Source: Desulforhopalus singaporensis (GTDB lineage: Bacteria; Desulfobacterota; Desulfobulbia; Desulfobulbales; Desulfocapsaceae). Taken from it: a stretch of DNA of 64,000 nt. The stretch spans positions 158,960 to 222,959 of the forward strand of contig NZ_FNJI01000004.1 of the NCBI RefSeq assembly GCF_900104445.1. The letters are read 5' to 3'. The translations under genes and the position numbers were made by a program. Position 1 is the first letter of the stretch. The number at the start of each line of letters is the position of its first letter. The notes beneath the pieces are model-generated. The model saw only the letters and a program-made list of their open reading frames with translations. It made no database searches and had not been told where the DNA came from. Below, one piece after another: positions 35,367 through 43,778 of this stretch.

Positions 35367-36797
35367 TTACGTCAGTTCCTTGTCGGCAGCTTTTACGATA
35401 TCGTCTATTTCCTTGAGAACGTGGTCGTCAAGGGGCGGAACCTCATGACCGCTTTTGATCTGGGTGAGGTAATCGTCGGTTTTCTGCATCAGGGTTGTCG
35501 GGTTTTCAAACCACCTCTGCGCGCTGACATAACTGAACACCTTGGATCGGAGGCGTTCCTCGGAACGCAGGTGCTTTAAGGTGTGGGGAGCAGACACATA
35601 CTCTTTTTTGCCGGTGGCCACTTCGGCGATGGCGTTTACTGCCAGGGTCTCCGGGGAAATCTCGCAACTGCGCAGGATCCGCTTGGTGTAGCTCATGATC
35701 TCATCCTGGAGAATAAGGGCATGGGGCGAATATGCGTTGTTGCCGTCAAGGCCTGAGCCGCCTTGCTCGGCGACGCCCAGCAGGGTGTTGAACATGGTGC
35801 CCTGGGCGAGGTTGAAAATGGTCTGCTGCGCCTCGCATCCCGAGCTGGTGGTACAGGTCGTGGTGGGCGGTATCTTGCAGCGGCGCGCCAGTTGCGCCAC
35901 CGCGGCAAAGGTCGCCTGGAGCTCGGCGGAGGTGTACTGAACACCTCCTGTCGCCATGTCAAGGGACTGGAACAGGCCGTAATACCAGACGGGAATTCCC
36001 GGCTTGATTGTCTGCAGAATCACCGTGCAGCCCATGAACTCGGCTGTTGCCTGGGCCAGGATTCCCGCCATGGTGTAGGGAGCGTTGCCGCCCATCAGGG
36101 TGGTGATGGGTACTTTTACCGGCAGCCCGTAATCAGCATAGAGCATGGCCCGCTCTATCTCGTCGTCGGTAATCGTGAGTGGGGAAATCACACAGAAAAT
36201 GCCCGCACCCTGATTCCTGCCCAGGCGCATGGTCTCCTTGCTCCCGCATACCGCCTCCAGCATTTTCAGCTGGTAAAAGAGGTTTTTCGAGCTCGATGTG
36301 AGCACCCAGATGTTTTTCCTGGTATTCTCCAGCAGGCTGCGCAGTGAATAGATGTCATAGGTCTGCCGGGGTGAATCCGAAGGCGTCAGTGACCCTACGC
36401 AGCCGACATTGGGCAGGGCGTCGGCAACCAGCGCCTGCTCGGCGATGTCAGCGCAGGTCAGTCTGGCTGTAGTATTACGGTAGAGATCGAACCGGTCGAT
36501 GGCGCCGGATGCCGTGCGGATTCTGGCATCGGCATACATTCCTGCAGTGTAATCGAACTCTTCGGTCCTGCCCGAACAGGTGAATTCCTCAGGGGCCATG
36601 GCCAGACATTTTTCAGTCAGCTCTGTCGGGAAATAGACCCTGTTACTTTTTCTGTCGACTCTTGCGCCTGCACCTTCCAGCATCTCCAGTGCCCTTGGGT
36701 GGGTCATCTCCAGGCCAACGTCTGCGAGTATCTCAAGTGCCGCATCGTAGATCATTTCGATCTCTTCCTGAGAATACATTTCGTAATAAGGACGCAT
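35367..36797 (-). CDS. MttB-superfamily methyltransferase without pyrrolysine (betaine-type)
   Basis: About 476 aa from the ATG at 36797, which has AAAAGGA upstream; a start at 36818 adds 7 residues. It is collinear with MttB (MYSQEEIEMIYDAALEILADVGLEM, TITDDEIERAMLYADYGLPVKVPI, GMNTL-like centre). At the Pyl position it reads TTTCTTSSGCEAQQ with no stop codon. Non-Pyl MttB homologues demethylate quaternary amines such as glycine betaine, proline betaine or carnitine. The adjacent BCCT transporter supports a quaternary substrate. Which one cannot be told from the sequence. Confidence 0.88.
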   Translation of the reverse strand: MRPYYEMYSQEEIEMIYDAALEILADVGLEMTHPRALEMLEGAGARVDRKSNRVYFPTELTEKCLAMAPEEFTCSGRTEEFDYTAGMYADARIRTASGAIDRFDLYRNTTARLTCADIAEQALVADALPNVGCVGSLTPSDSPRQTYDIYSLRSLLENTRKNIWVLTSSSKNLFYQLKMLEAVCGSKETMRLGRNQGAGIFCVISPLTITDDEIERAMLYADYGLPVKVPITTLMGGNAPYTMAGILAQATAEFMGCTVILQTIKPGIPVWYYGLFQSLDMATGGVQYTSAELQATFAAVAQLARRCKIPPTTTCTTSSGCEAQQTIFNLAQGTMFNTLLGVAEQGGSGLDGNNAYSPHALILQDEIMSYTKRILRSCEISPETLAVNAIAEVATGKKEYVSAPHTLKHLRSEERLRSKVFSYVSAQRWFENPTTLMQKTDDYLTQIKSGHEVPPLDDHVLKEIDDIVKAADKELT

Positions 36798-36819
36798 GTG
36801 TGTTTTTCCTTTTCTCATT

Positions 36820-38391
36820 TTATGGTTCGGTCTGAATTTCTTTCTGAACCGGAACCATTTCCTGTTCCGGATAATCTTCCTTGAGCCACCTGCGCAGTGA
36901 GACTATCGACAACCCCATCAGGAAAATAAGCGGCAGGCTCACCACGATACTGGAGGTTTTCAACGGACCGAGGCCACCCAGTTTCATGAGTACCAGGGCG
37001 ATTGCGCCAAGGGCGATGGCCCAGAACGCACGGTTGAACAGAACCGGCTCTTCTCCTTCTTTCATATCCTTGGAGGCGACCGTGGCGATGGCGTATGCCG
37101 AAGAATCGACGGTGGTGCCCGAGTAGACAAAGCCCACGAAGATAAACAGCGGCAGGATGAGACTCTTGAGGGGCATCTGCATCAGTACGCCGAGGATTGC
37201 CGCGGGCGCGCCCTGGGTTTTCATGGTCTCCAGTACCGGGAACAGATCATGCAATTCGGCATACATGGAGTTGTTGCCGAAAATCATGAAGAATAGTGCG
37301 CAGCCGGCGCTTCCTGCCAGAGTGACGGTTACGGCCAGATCCCTGAAGGTCCTGCCTTTGGAGATTCGTGCGATGAATATTCCCATATACGGTCCGTAGG
37401 CGACCCACCATGCCCAGTAGAAGATGGTCCACCACTGGGGAAACATGCTTCTTCCGACCGGGTCGGTGTAAAACGACATTCTCGGAAACTCGCGCAGCAG
37501 CTGGCCCATGGAGTCGGTGAACATGTTGACCATGAAAAAGGTGGGGCCTATGACGAAGATAATGGCGCAAAGGATGAGGACCGCGACAACGTTTATGTCG
37601 CTTAAGACCTTGATGCCTTTCTTCAGTCCAAGGGTTACTGAAGTAGTGAAGATTGCAGTCCATATTATGACCACTGCGAGATCGACATTTGCTGTATGCG
37701 CAATTCCCAGCATCTGGCTCAGAGCTTCGGCAAGCATTGGAGTTCCCGCGGCAAGGGTGGTGCCGGTTCCGCCGACGAGTCCGAAGATCATCAGGATGTC
37801 TATAATCTTCCCGACAGAGCCGTTGGCACGGTCTTCGCCGATAACACCGGCACAGGCGATACTGAGACGGAATCCGGGCATCTTTCTGTTGTAATAGGCA
37901 TATCCCATCGGGAAAGCACACAACAGGTACAGAACCCAGCCAAACGGCCCCCAGTGAAACATTCCATACATCGCCGCCCACTCGGCCGCCGCCTGGCTTT
38001 TGGCTGCAACCCCAAATGGCGGGGATTGGTAATAGTAGGTCCATTCAATGGAAGACCAGTAGATCAACGAGGTGCCGATGCCGGCACAGAAAAACATGGC
38101 GACCCAGCTCCATCGGCTGAATTCCGGTTTCGCGTCAGGACCACCCAGGCGGATGTTGCCGTACCTGCCAAATCCGAGCCAGGCAACCAGCCCCAGGGAG
38201 ATAACGCCGAACCAGATATAGAGAAAGCCCAGCTGGTCGGTTACGAAATTGAAGATACTGTTCATTACCGCCTTGGCCTGAGACTCGTAGCCGATCATAA
38301 ACACCACCACGACAAGCACGGCAATAATGGCCGGCCAGAATATGCCCTTTTCTATGGGGGCCGAATCGTTACGTTGTATCGGTTGTTCCAT
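36820..38391 (-). CDS. BCCT-family betaine/choline/carnitine transporter
   Basis: About 523 aa from the ATG at 38391, preceded by AAAGGAGAG; an upstream start at 38424 is less likely. Around twelve membrane segments. The family signature in helix 8 is present as FYWAWWVAYGPYMGIFIARISKGRTFR, and GWVLYLLCAFPMGYAYYNRK and GTTLAAGTPMLAEALS fit the substrate helices. It imports quaternary ammonium compounds with Na+ or H+. It is the first gene after the sigma-54 promoter, so uptake and demethylation are co-induced. Confidence 0.92.
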   Translation of the reverse strand: MEQPIQRNDSAPIEKGIFWPAIIAVLVVVVFMIGYESQAKAVMNSIFNFVTDQLGFLYIWFGVISLGLVAWLGFGRYGNIRLGGPDAKPEFSRWSWVAMFFCAGIGTSLIYWSSIEWTYYYQSPPFGVAAKSQAAAEWAAMYGMFHWGPFGWVLYLLCAFPMGYAYYNRKMPGFRLSIACAGVIGEDRANGSVGKIIDILMIFGLVGGTGTTLAAGTPMLAEALSQMLGIAHTANVDLAVVIIWTAIFTTSVTLGLKKGIKVLSDINVVAVLILCAIIFVIGPTFFMVNMFTDSMGQLLREFPRMSFYTDPVGRSMFPQWWTIFYWAWWVAYGPYMGIFIARISKGRTFRDLAVTVTLAGSAGCALFFMIFGNNSMYAELHDLFPVLETMKTQGAPAAILGVLMQMPLKSLILPLFIFVGFVYSGTTVDSSAYAIATVASKDMKEGEEPVLFNRAFWAIALGAIALVLMKLGGLGPLKTSSIVVSLPLIFLMGLSIVSLRRWLKEDYPEQEMVPVQKEIQTEP

Positions 38392-38486
38392 TGTCTCTCC
38401 TTTGGTTGTGGGTTTTGGTGCCAATCATCCCGCTTTGTTGCAAACGTTATCTTTCACTGGATTTTGCGTGTATCCGTGAGGAATAA

Positions 38487-38502
38487 AGCAATATACATGC
38501 CA
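38487..38502 (-). promoter_or_regulatory. Sigma-54 (-24/-12) promoter of the methylated-amine operon
   Basis: On the minus strand the sequence reads TGGCATG-TATA-TTGCT, a near-perfect match to TGGCAYG-N4-TTGCW, with the GG and GC pairs 10 bases apart. It lies about 95 bases upstream of the BCCT ATG. Transcription is predicted to start near 38476. The divergent sigma-54 activator gene begins 450 bases away. The remaining sequence to 38951 is expected to hold activator sites; I could not define one. Confidence 0.82.
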
Positions 38503-38951
38503 GTCGCTAATGCTCCAAAGACCAGGTGGGGAGGATATCTGGGTAATGTTGCGGCAGGTCTTGAAAAAAATGCGGCGCGCCTGTGAAAAAAAAAATCTTT
38601 GCTGTCCTGGTCCTGGTGAAGCAAGTGAATCAAAATTGATTTCTGTGTTGCACTGGTATGGTAGCTGAGTCAATAGTGACGTGATTGCCGTGTGTGGCGA
38701 AAGAGAGCTTCCTGTAAATTGTTAATTACGCGTTGTTTGTTGGGTCGGTCAGCTGATTGGCGACCTTGTCGGATGGCGGTGATGGCGGCCTGGATGTTCG
38801 GTGCGATTTGGCAGTTGCGAAAATTTTATTTTTAAAATCAATATTGACTCACACGGTTTAATCCTCTACTGTAGTCCTACTCGGTTTTTGGAAAAAAGAG
38901 TGTTGGTTTTCAGGCGCTTGAAGTTGTAAATCTCCTATACGGGGCTCATTC

Positions 38952-41306
38952 ATGGAAACGTTAAAACTGGCAGGTGCGGCGGAAGGCACCCAGCGGAAAA
39001 GCAGGGTGCCCATGCCGGAATTATTAAAAAAAACCTTCAGGAATACCGCATTCTGGCAGGGGGTCGCAGATCAGATGCCGTTTGGTATTCTGATCAGCGA
39101 ACCTCCCGGAACCAGGATTCTTGTCATCAACAGGGAGGCGTGCAGGATCTTTGGGATTGCCGCCGTAGCCCCAGGTGAATGTGTTGATTTCCGGGAGGTC
39201 TTCTTTGGCGCCGGAGGCAAATGCTTTTATGCGTCAAAGGATGTGCTGCGGGAGGATTCTTTTTCCTCCGGTTTCTTTGGCAAGAATTGTTATGTGGCAA
39301 GGGCTTTTGACGTTCAGATCCAGCAGCCGGGGGGGCAGAAAAGGTACATGAGCGTTACCTCGTCTTCCATTACCGACAGCAACCGGAATCCCATCGCCAT
39401 GATATCCATTGTGGAAGATATCAATGCCAGGAAAGAGAACGAAATAAAGATACGCAGAGACCTCAAGCGGCTGGAGTATGCGCTGAACGCTGCGGTGGAT
39501 GGTTTGTGGGAGTGGGATATCCCCAAGGACAGCGGATACCTGAGTCCCCGATATCACCAGATCTACGGCTTTGAGAACAACGACCTGCCCGGGGATATCA
39601 AGTTCTGGCATTCGATGTTGCACCCGGACGACAGAAAGGAAGCGCTGGCCCGGCTGGTAAAAGCCCTGAAGAGCCCGGACGACAATTACACCTCGACGTA
39701 CCGGATGAAATCAAGGGACGGTAAATACCGGTGGATCCTCTCCAAGGCTATTGTCACCCGGCGAGGGTGTGACGGCACCGTTGAAAAAATGGTTGGCACC
39801 CATCAGGACATCTCCAGGCAGGTGATGCTGGAAAATCATCTCAAAAATGCCAACCAGATCCTTCAGCAGGAAGTCCTGCACCAGACCATGCATCTCAAGG
39901 AGGCCAACCAGCAGCTCGAAACGATTCTGAACTCCTCCTCGGAAAGCATATGGGTATGCGACGGCAGCGGGGTGATTCTTAAGGCGAATAAGGCGGCAAG
40001 TGAAACAATCGGTCTGGATGCGGAGAAGTTTATCGGCAAGAAGATGATTTCCCTGGTTGAAGACGGCCTTATCGACCGCTCCATCACCGTTGAGGTCCTG
40101 GCCACCAAAAAGCAGGTGACCCGGATGCAGAAAATATTCAAGACCGACAAGGATCTCATGGTGACGGGAACCCCGGTGTTGGACGAAAATGGCGACATTT
40201 CGATGGTCATCATCAACGAAGTCGACCTCACCACCCTCAATGAACTCAAGCGTGAGATTGAAGATGCCCAGACAAAGTCGAGATTATTCCAGGAAGAACT
40301 GAACCAGATCTCCATGCTCGAGCTCCACGAGCAGAACATGGTGGCTACCAGTGAAGGGATGAAGCAGGTGGTAACCATGGCAATGAAGCTGGCCAGGATG
40401 GATGTATCCAATATTTTGATTCTCGGCGCCTCGGGAACCGGCAAGAGCCTGATTGCCAAGTTCATGCACAACAATGGCCCCAGGAAAAACAAACCTTTTC
40501 TGCAGATAAACTGTGCCGCCTTGCCGGAATCGCTTCTTGAAGCGGAGCTGTTCGGGTATGAGAAAGGAGCTTTTACCGGGGCACAGGACAAGGGTAAGAT
40601 CGGTCTTTTTGAGCTCGCCGAAGACGGCACCATTTTTCTCGATGAAATCGGTGAACTCTCTCTCAATGTCCAGGCAAAAATTTTGAAATGCATTGAGGAA
40701 AAGGAGATTATGCATCTCGGTGGACTGGGCGTGATAAAAATACACTGCAATATTATCACCGCCACCAATGTGGACCTGGTGCAGAAGGTTCATGAAAAAA
40801 CGTTCAGGGAGGATCTGTTTTACCGGATCAATATCTTTTCGATAACCATTCCGTCACTGAAAACACGAAGTGAAGACATTATTGAGTTAAGCCTCATGTT
40901 TTTGAGAAAATATAATGAAAAGTACGGGATGAATAAGAAATTTTCCCAGGACTGTCTGCACCGGCTCCAGCAGCACGACTTTCCAGGAAATGTGCGGGAG
41001 TTGAAAAACCGGATCCAGAAAGCCGTGGTCATAACGGACAACGAACTGATCACCGATCTCATTGAACTCAGCTCGGCTCCGGTGGAGTCAAAGAATTCCG
41101 GCAAGGTAGCATCCTTTCCAGCCGGTTCTGTGGGCCTGGCTGAAATGGTTGACCAGTTTGAAAAAAACATCCTGCTCGAAGCTGCGCGGAAATGTTCTTC
41201 GAGCAGGCGCCTTGCGGCGTTGTTGAAAACGAGCCAGTCGACAGTCGTCAGGCGCTTTAGAAAACACGGTCTGACCCATATGCTCACCCGGGACAGGACG
41301 GTATAG
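38952..41306 (+). CDS. PAS-domain sigma-54-dependent transcriptional activator
   Basis: 784 aa. Three PAS-like regions (about 30-155, 165-295 and 325-430; the second with RYHQIYGFEN and SRDGKYRW of PAC type) precede the AAA+ domain. There, Walker A is ILGASGTGKS (about 493), the sigma-54 contact GAFTGA (about 538), Walker B TIFLDEIGEL and the Arg finger region FREDLFYRIN. A Fis-type HTH closes the protein (SSSRRLAALLKTSQSTVVRRFRKHG). No membrane segment. It very likely activates the divergent sigma-54 promoter at 38487. The ligand sensed by the PAS domains is unknown. Ends in TAG. Confidence 0.93.
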   Translation: METLKLAGAAEGTQRKSRVPMPELLKKTFRNTAFWQGVADQMPFGILISEPPGTRILVINREACRIFGIAAVAPGECVDFREVFFGAGGKCFYASKDVLREDSFSSGFFGKNCYVARAFDVQIQQPGGQKRYMSVTSSSITDSNRNPIAMISIVEDINARKENEIKIRRDLKRLEYALNAAVDGLWEWDIPKDSGYLSPRYHQIYGFENNDLPGDIKFWHSMLHPDDRKEALARLVKALKSPDDNYTSTYRMKSRDGKYRWILSKAIVTRRGCDGTVEKMVGTHQDISRQVMLENHLKNANQILQQEVLHQTMHLKEANQQLETILNSSSESIWVCDGSGVILKANKAASETIGLDAEKFIGKKMISLVEDGLIDRSITVEVLATKKQVTRMQKIFKTDKDLMVTGTPVLDENGDISMVIINEVDLTTLNELKREIEDAQTKSRLFQEELNQISMLELHEQNMVATSEGMKQVVTMAMKLARMDVSNILILGASGTGKSLIAKFMHNNGPRKNKPFLQINCAALPESLLEAELFGYEKGAFTGAQDKGKIGLFELAEDGTIFLDEIGELSLNVQAKILKCIEEKEIMHLGGLGVIKIHCNIITATNVDLVQKVHEKTFREDLFYRINIFSITIPSLKTRSEDIIELSLMFLRKYNEKYGMNKKFSQDCLHRLQQHDFPGNVRELKNRIQKAVVITDNELITDLIELSSAPVESKNSGKVASFPAGSVGLAEMVDQFEKNILLEAARKCSSSRRLAALLKTSQSTVVRRFRKHGLTHMLTRDRTV

Positions 41307-41419
41307 CCGTATTACTCCGGACAGCTCTTGAACTTTTTCAGCCATGTAATGTTGCCGGGCACCAAGACGTTTTACGTGCCAGGTTGTTGTTATTGCAGTC
41401 TATTTGCTGATCATCTTGG

Positions 41420-41965
41420 TTAATTTTTCTGGGCTGTATCAGCTTCTTCTGTTGATCTCGCTTTGTCCATAAGGGCTTTTCCCAGCCTGAACCGCTTTTC
41501 GCCTGGGCTGCCCTGTTGTGAACGCAACCGAAGCTGCGCCCCTTTGAGCTTTGCGAGATCAGCAGTGGGCTCGCAATACACCAGCGCCTTGGTGAAACAT
41601 TCCTCGACGCAGAGGGGGGCGCCGCCGCAGAGATCGCATTTTCTCACACCACCTGTGTTGTCTATCTCGATCATTCCATAAGGACAGGCTGAGACACACT
41701 CACCGCAACCGCTACATTTATCTCTTTGGACAAGAACAACCCCATCGTCTTTGTAAAGTGCAGATTCCGGGCACACCTCAAGGCATGAGGCTTTTGAACA
41801 TTGAAAGCAGATACTCTGGACAGAATACCCGCGCGAGGCAAAGTTGTTTATCTGTATCCGGGAGAGGTACGGCGAGAATACACCTTCGTGGCTTGCCGAG
41901 CAGATATACGCACAGCGATTGCAGCCGGTACATCTGTCAGGTATTGCAAATAACTGCTTTTTCAT
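41420..41965 (-). CDS. 4Fe-4S ferredoxin-type electron-transfer subunit (AOR partner)
   Basis: 181 aa with four [4Fe-4S]-type Cys groups: CTGCNRCAYIC (about 12), CFQCSKASCLEVCP (about 53), CSGCGECVSACP (about 84) and CDLCGGAPLCVEECF (about 110). It matches the HycB/DmsB-like subunits found beside aldehyde ferredoxin oxidoreductases. It overlaps the end of the AOR gene by 4 bases. It would carry electrons from aldehyde oxidation. The last 50 residues are charged and of unknown role. Confidence 0.9.
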   Translation of the reverse strand: MKKQLFAIPDRCTGCNRCAYICSASHEGVFSPYLSRIQINNFASRGYSVQSICFQCSKASCLEVCPESALYKDDGVVLVQRDKCSGCGECVSACPYGMIEIDNTGGVRKCDLCGGAPLCVEECFTKALVYCEPTADLAKLKGAQLRLRSQQGSPGEKRFRLGKALMDKARSTEEADTAQKN

Positions 41966-43743
41966 TGCTTTTCCTCCACCATAAACCGCGTTAGACCAAG
42001 AGCTTCTAACTTCTCTTCTTCTGGCACACCTTTTTCATTCCACAAGCGACTGCGGTAATATTCCGACAGCGCACCGCCAAAATCTTCTTCAGAGAATCTG
42101 TTGCCGTCGTAAGCTCCTTTTTTCAGCTTCGTGCTCATCATTTTTTTCGGCAGTACATCGTCAACGTTGGAAAATCCAGCCTGTACGTTAAAGAGGCGAG
42201 CAAGGTTCCATATCCGTTCTCCTGCTGTTTTCAACTCCTCTTGGGTAACTTCTTCCCCCAATCCAACACTGAGAAAATCCGCGATGATTTTCAGGTCGAT
42301 CGTGGCCCAGAAATCACAGAAGCCCATCGACCATTTTATGGTGCTGAAATTCTGGCCCTCTATCACGTCCATGACCTGCCGGGAAAGGTCAAATGGGTCG
42401 TTGGAGAAGACGGTAAAAGCCCGGAGGTGGCACGCACCGCGCTCGCTGGTTGCGTAAGCTATGCCCATACCATAGTTTGCTCGCGGTTCATAAGCGGGAA
42501 TATCCATGCCTTTTACCTCCGCCGAGAGATCCTGGGCCTGGTATTTTGCCGCCAGTTTTTTTGACCCCATCGCCAGGTCCTTCCCCCTCACGGTGGAGAG
42601 ATTGGCAATTTCTCTCAGGACCGATATGTATCCGTCTATATTGCCGAATCGCAGGCCAAAGTCATGCCTGCCGGTCTCCCCGAGTTCCATTGCAAGGGCG
42701 ATGACGCTCCCGCAGCTCATGGTGTCCATGCCAAGGTCATCGCAGATACGATTGAAAAGAATTACCGCAGGCAGATCGTCTATTCCGCAGTTAGATCCCC
42801 CCAGACAGAGGGTCTCGTATTCCGGACCTTCAACCTCTGTGGTCCCGGTTTTAGTGAACTTTCCACAGGCGATCGGACATGAATTGCATGCCCGGTCTGC
42901 CAGTTTGACTTCTTTGATCGCATCCGCATTCAACCGATCACTGTTTTCATTTAAACCTTCTGTGTAATTTTTTGTGGGGTGCACGCCCATCTCGTTGGTG
43001 ATATCCACAAGACATGCGGATCCATCGGTGTGGAGGACAAGGTTGTCCTCCTGAAACAGGTTTTCTGATTTGTGTTGTGCTATTGTATCCAGCAGCTTGG
43101 TCATATCAGCCGCTTTAATTGCACCTGTACCTCTGCAGATAATACCCTTGAGGTTTTTGGACCCAAAAAGAGCGCCTGAACCGCCGCGACCGAACTGTCT
43201 GTAGGATTCTGAGCCGACGATACTAAAAGGAATAAGATTTTCCCCGGCGGGACCGATGCTCAGAGTTTTGCCACCCAAAAGGCCCGTCTGGTGCTCCAGC
43301 ATCTTCTCTGTTTCGAGGATTCCCATTCCGGCCATTTCCGAAGCGTCTTCCAGAGTTACCCGATCATCGACGATTTTCAGGAATACGGGTTTGTCCGCCC
43401 GGCCGGTAATGCTGATTCCGTCGAATCCGGCAAGTTTTAATTCGGGGCCGAACCCTCCTCCGATATTACTCTGGAACACCGTTCCGGTTTGCGGGGATTT
43501 GGAGACAAGGCAAAGCCTTGATGTCATGGGGACTGCGGTCGCACAAAATGGACCGGTCATGATCACGATGGCGTTGTCAGGAGAAAGAGGGTTCACTCCC
43601 GGCGAAACGGTTTCCCAGAAGTAACGCAGGGCTAATCCCCACCCACCCCAGTACTTTTTTAACCATTCCTGGCGAAGCGGTACCGGCTCAATCACTCCCT
43701 TTGTTAAGTCAACATGCAGAATGCGACCAGCGTAAAGATTCAT
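41962..43743 (-). CDS. aor: Aldehyde ferredoxin oxidoreductase (tungsten/molybdopterin)
   Basis: 593 aa, normal AOR length. N-terminal AOR domain: YAGRILHVDLTKG, then KYWGGWGLALRYFW, GPFCATAVPMTSRL and GRGGSGALFGSKNLKGI. The [4Fe-4S] ligands are CNSCPIACGKF (about 289) with the later LGMDTMSCGS, and the pterin site is in ICDDLGMDT. The family oxidises aldehydes to acids and reduces ferredoxin, using tungsten. The aminotransferase upstream would supply the aldehyde, and WtpA at 6615 could supply tungstate. Confidence 0.92.
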   Translation of the reverse strand: MNLYAGRILHVDLTKGVIEPVPLRQEWLKKYWGGWGLALRYFWETVSPGVNPLSPDNAIVIMTGPFCATAVPMTSRLCLVSKSPQTGTVFQSNIGGGFGPELKLAGFDGISITGRADKPVFLKIVDDRVTLEDASEMAGMGILETEKMLEHQTGLLGGKTLSIGPAGENLIPFSIVGSESYRQFGRGGSGALFGSKNLKGIICRGTGAIKAADMTKLLDTIAQHKSENLFQEDNLVLHTDGSACLVDITNEMGVHPTKNYTEGLNENSDRLNADAIKEVKLADRACNSCPIACGKFTKTGTTEVEGPEYETLCLGGSNCGIDDLPAVILFNRICDDLGMDTMSCGSVIALAMELGETGRHDFGLRFGNIDGYISVLREIANLSTVRGKDLAMGSKKLAAKYQAQDLSAEVKGMDIPAYEPRANYGMGIAYATSERGACHLRAFTVFSNDPFDLSRQVMDVIEGQNFSTIKWSMGFCDFWATIDLKIIADFLSVGLGEEVTQEELKTAGERIWNLARLFNVQAGFSNVDDVLPKKMMSTKLKKGAYDGNRFSEEDFGGALSEYYRSRLWNEKGVPEEEKLEALGLTRFMVEEKQ

Positions 43744-43778
43744 AGTGCGCCCTTGGGTTGATAGGTTTGGAAAGATTC

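Noticed and set aside
38800..38825. TTGGCAG-TTGC near 38808 as a sigma-54 promoter
   Set aside because: Spacing between the GG and GC pairs is far too short.
41340..41390. GGCAC...GTGCC repeat as terminator between convergent genes
   Set aside because: Short imperfect stem with no T-run on either strand.
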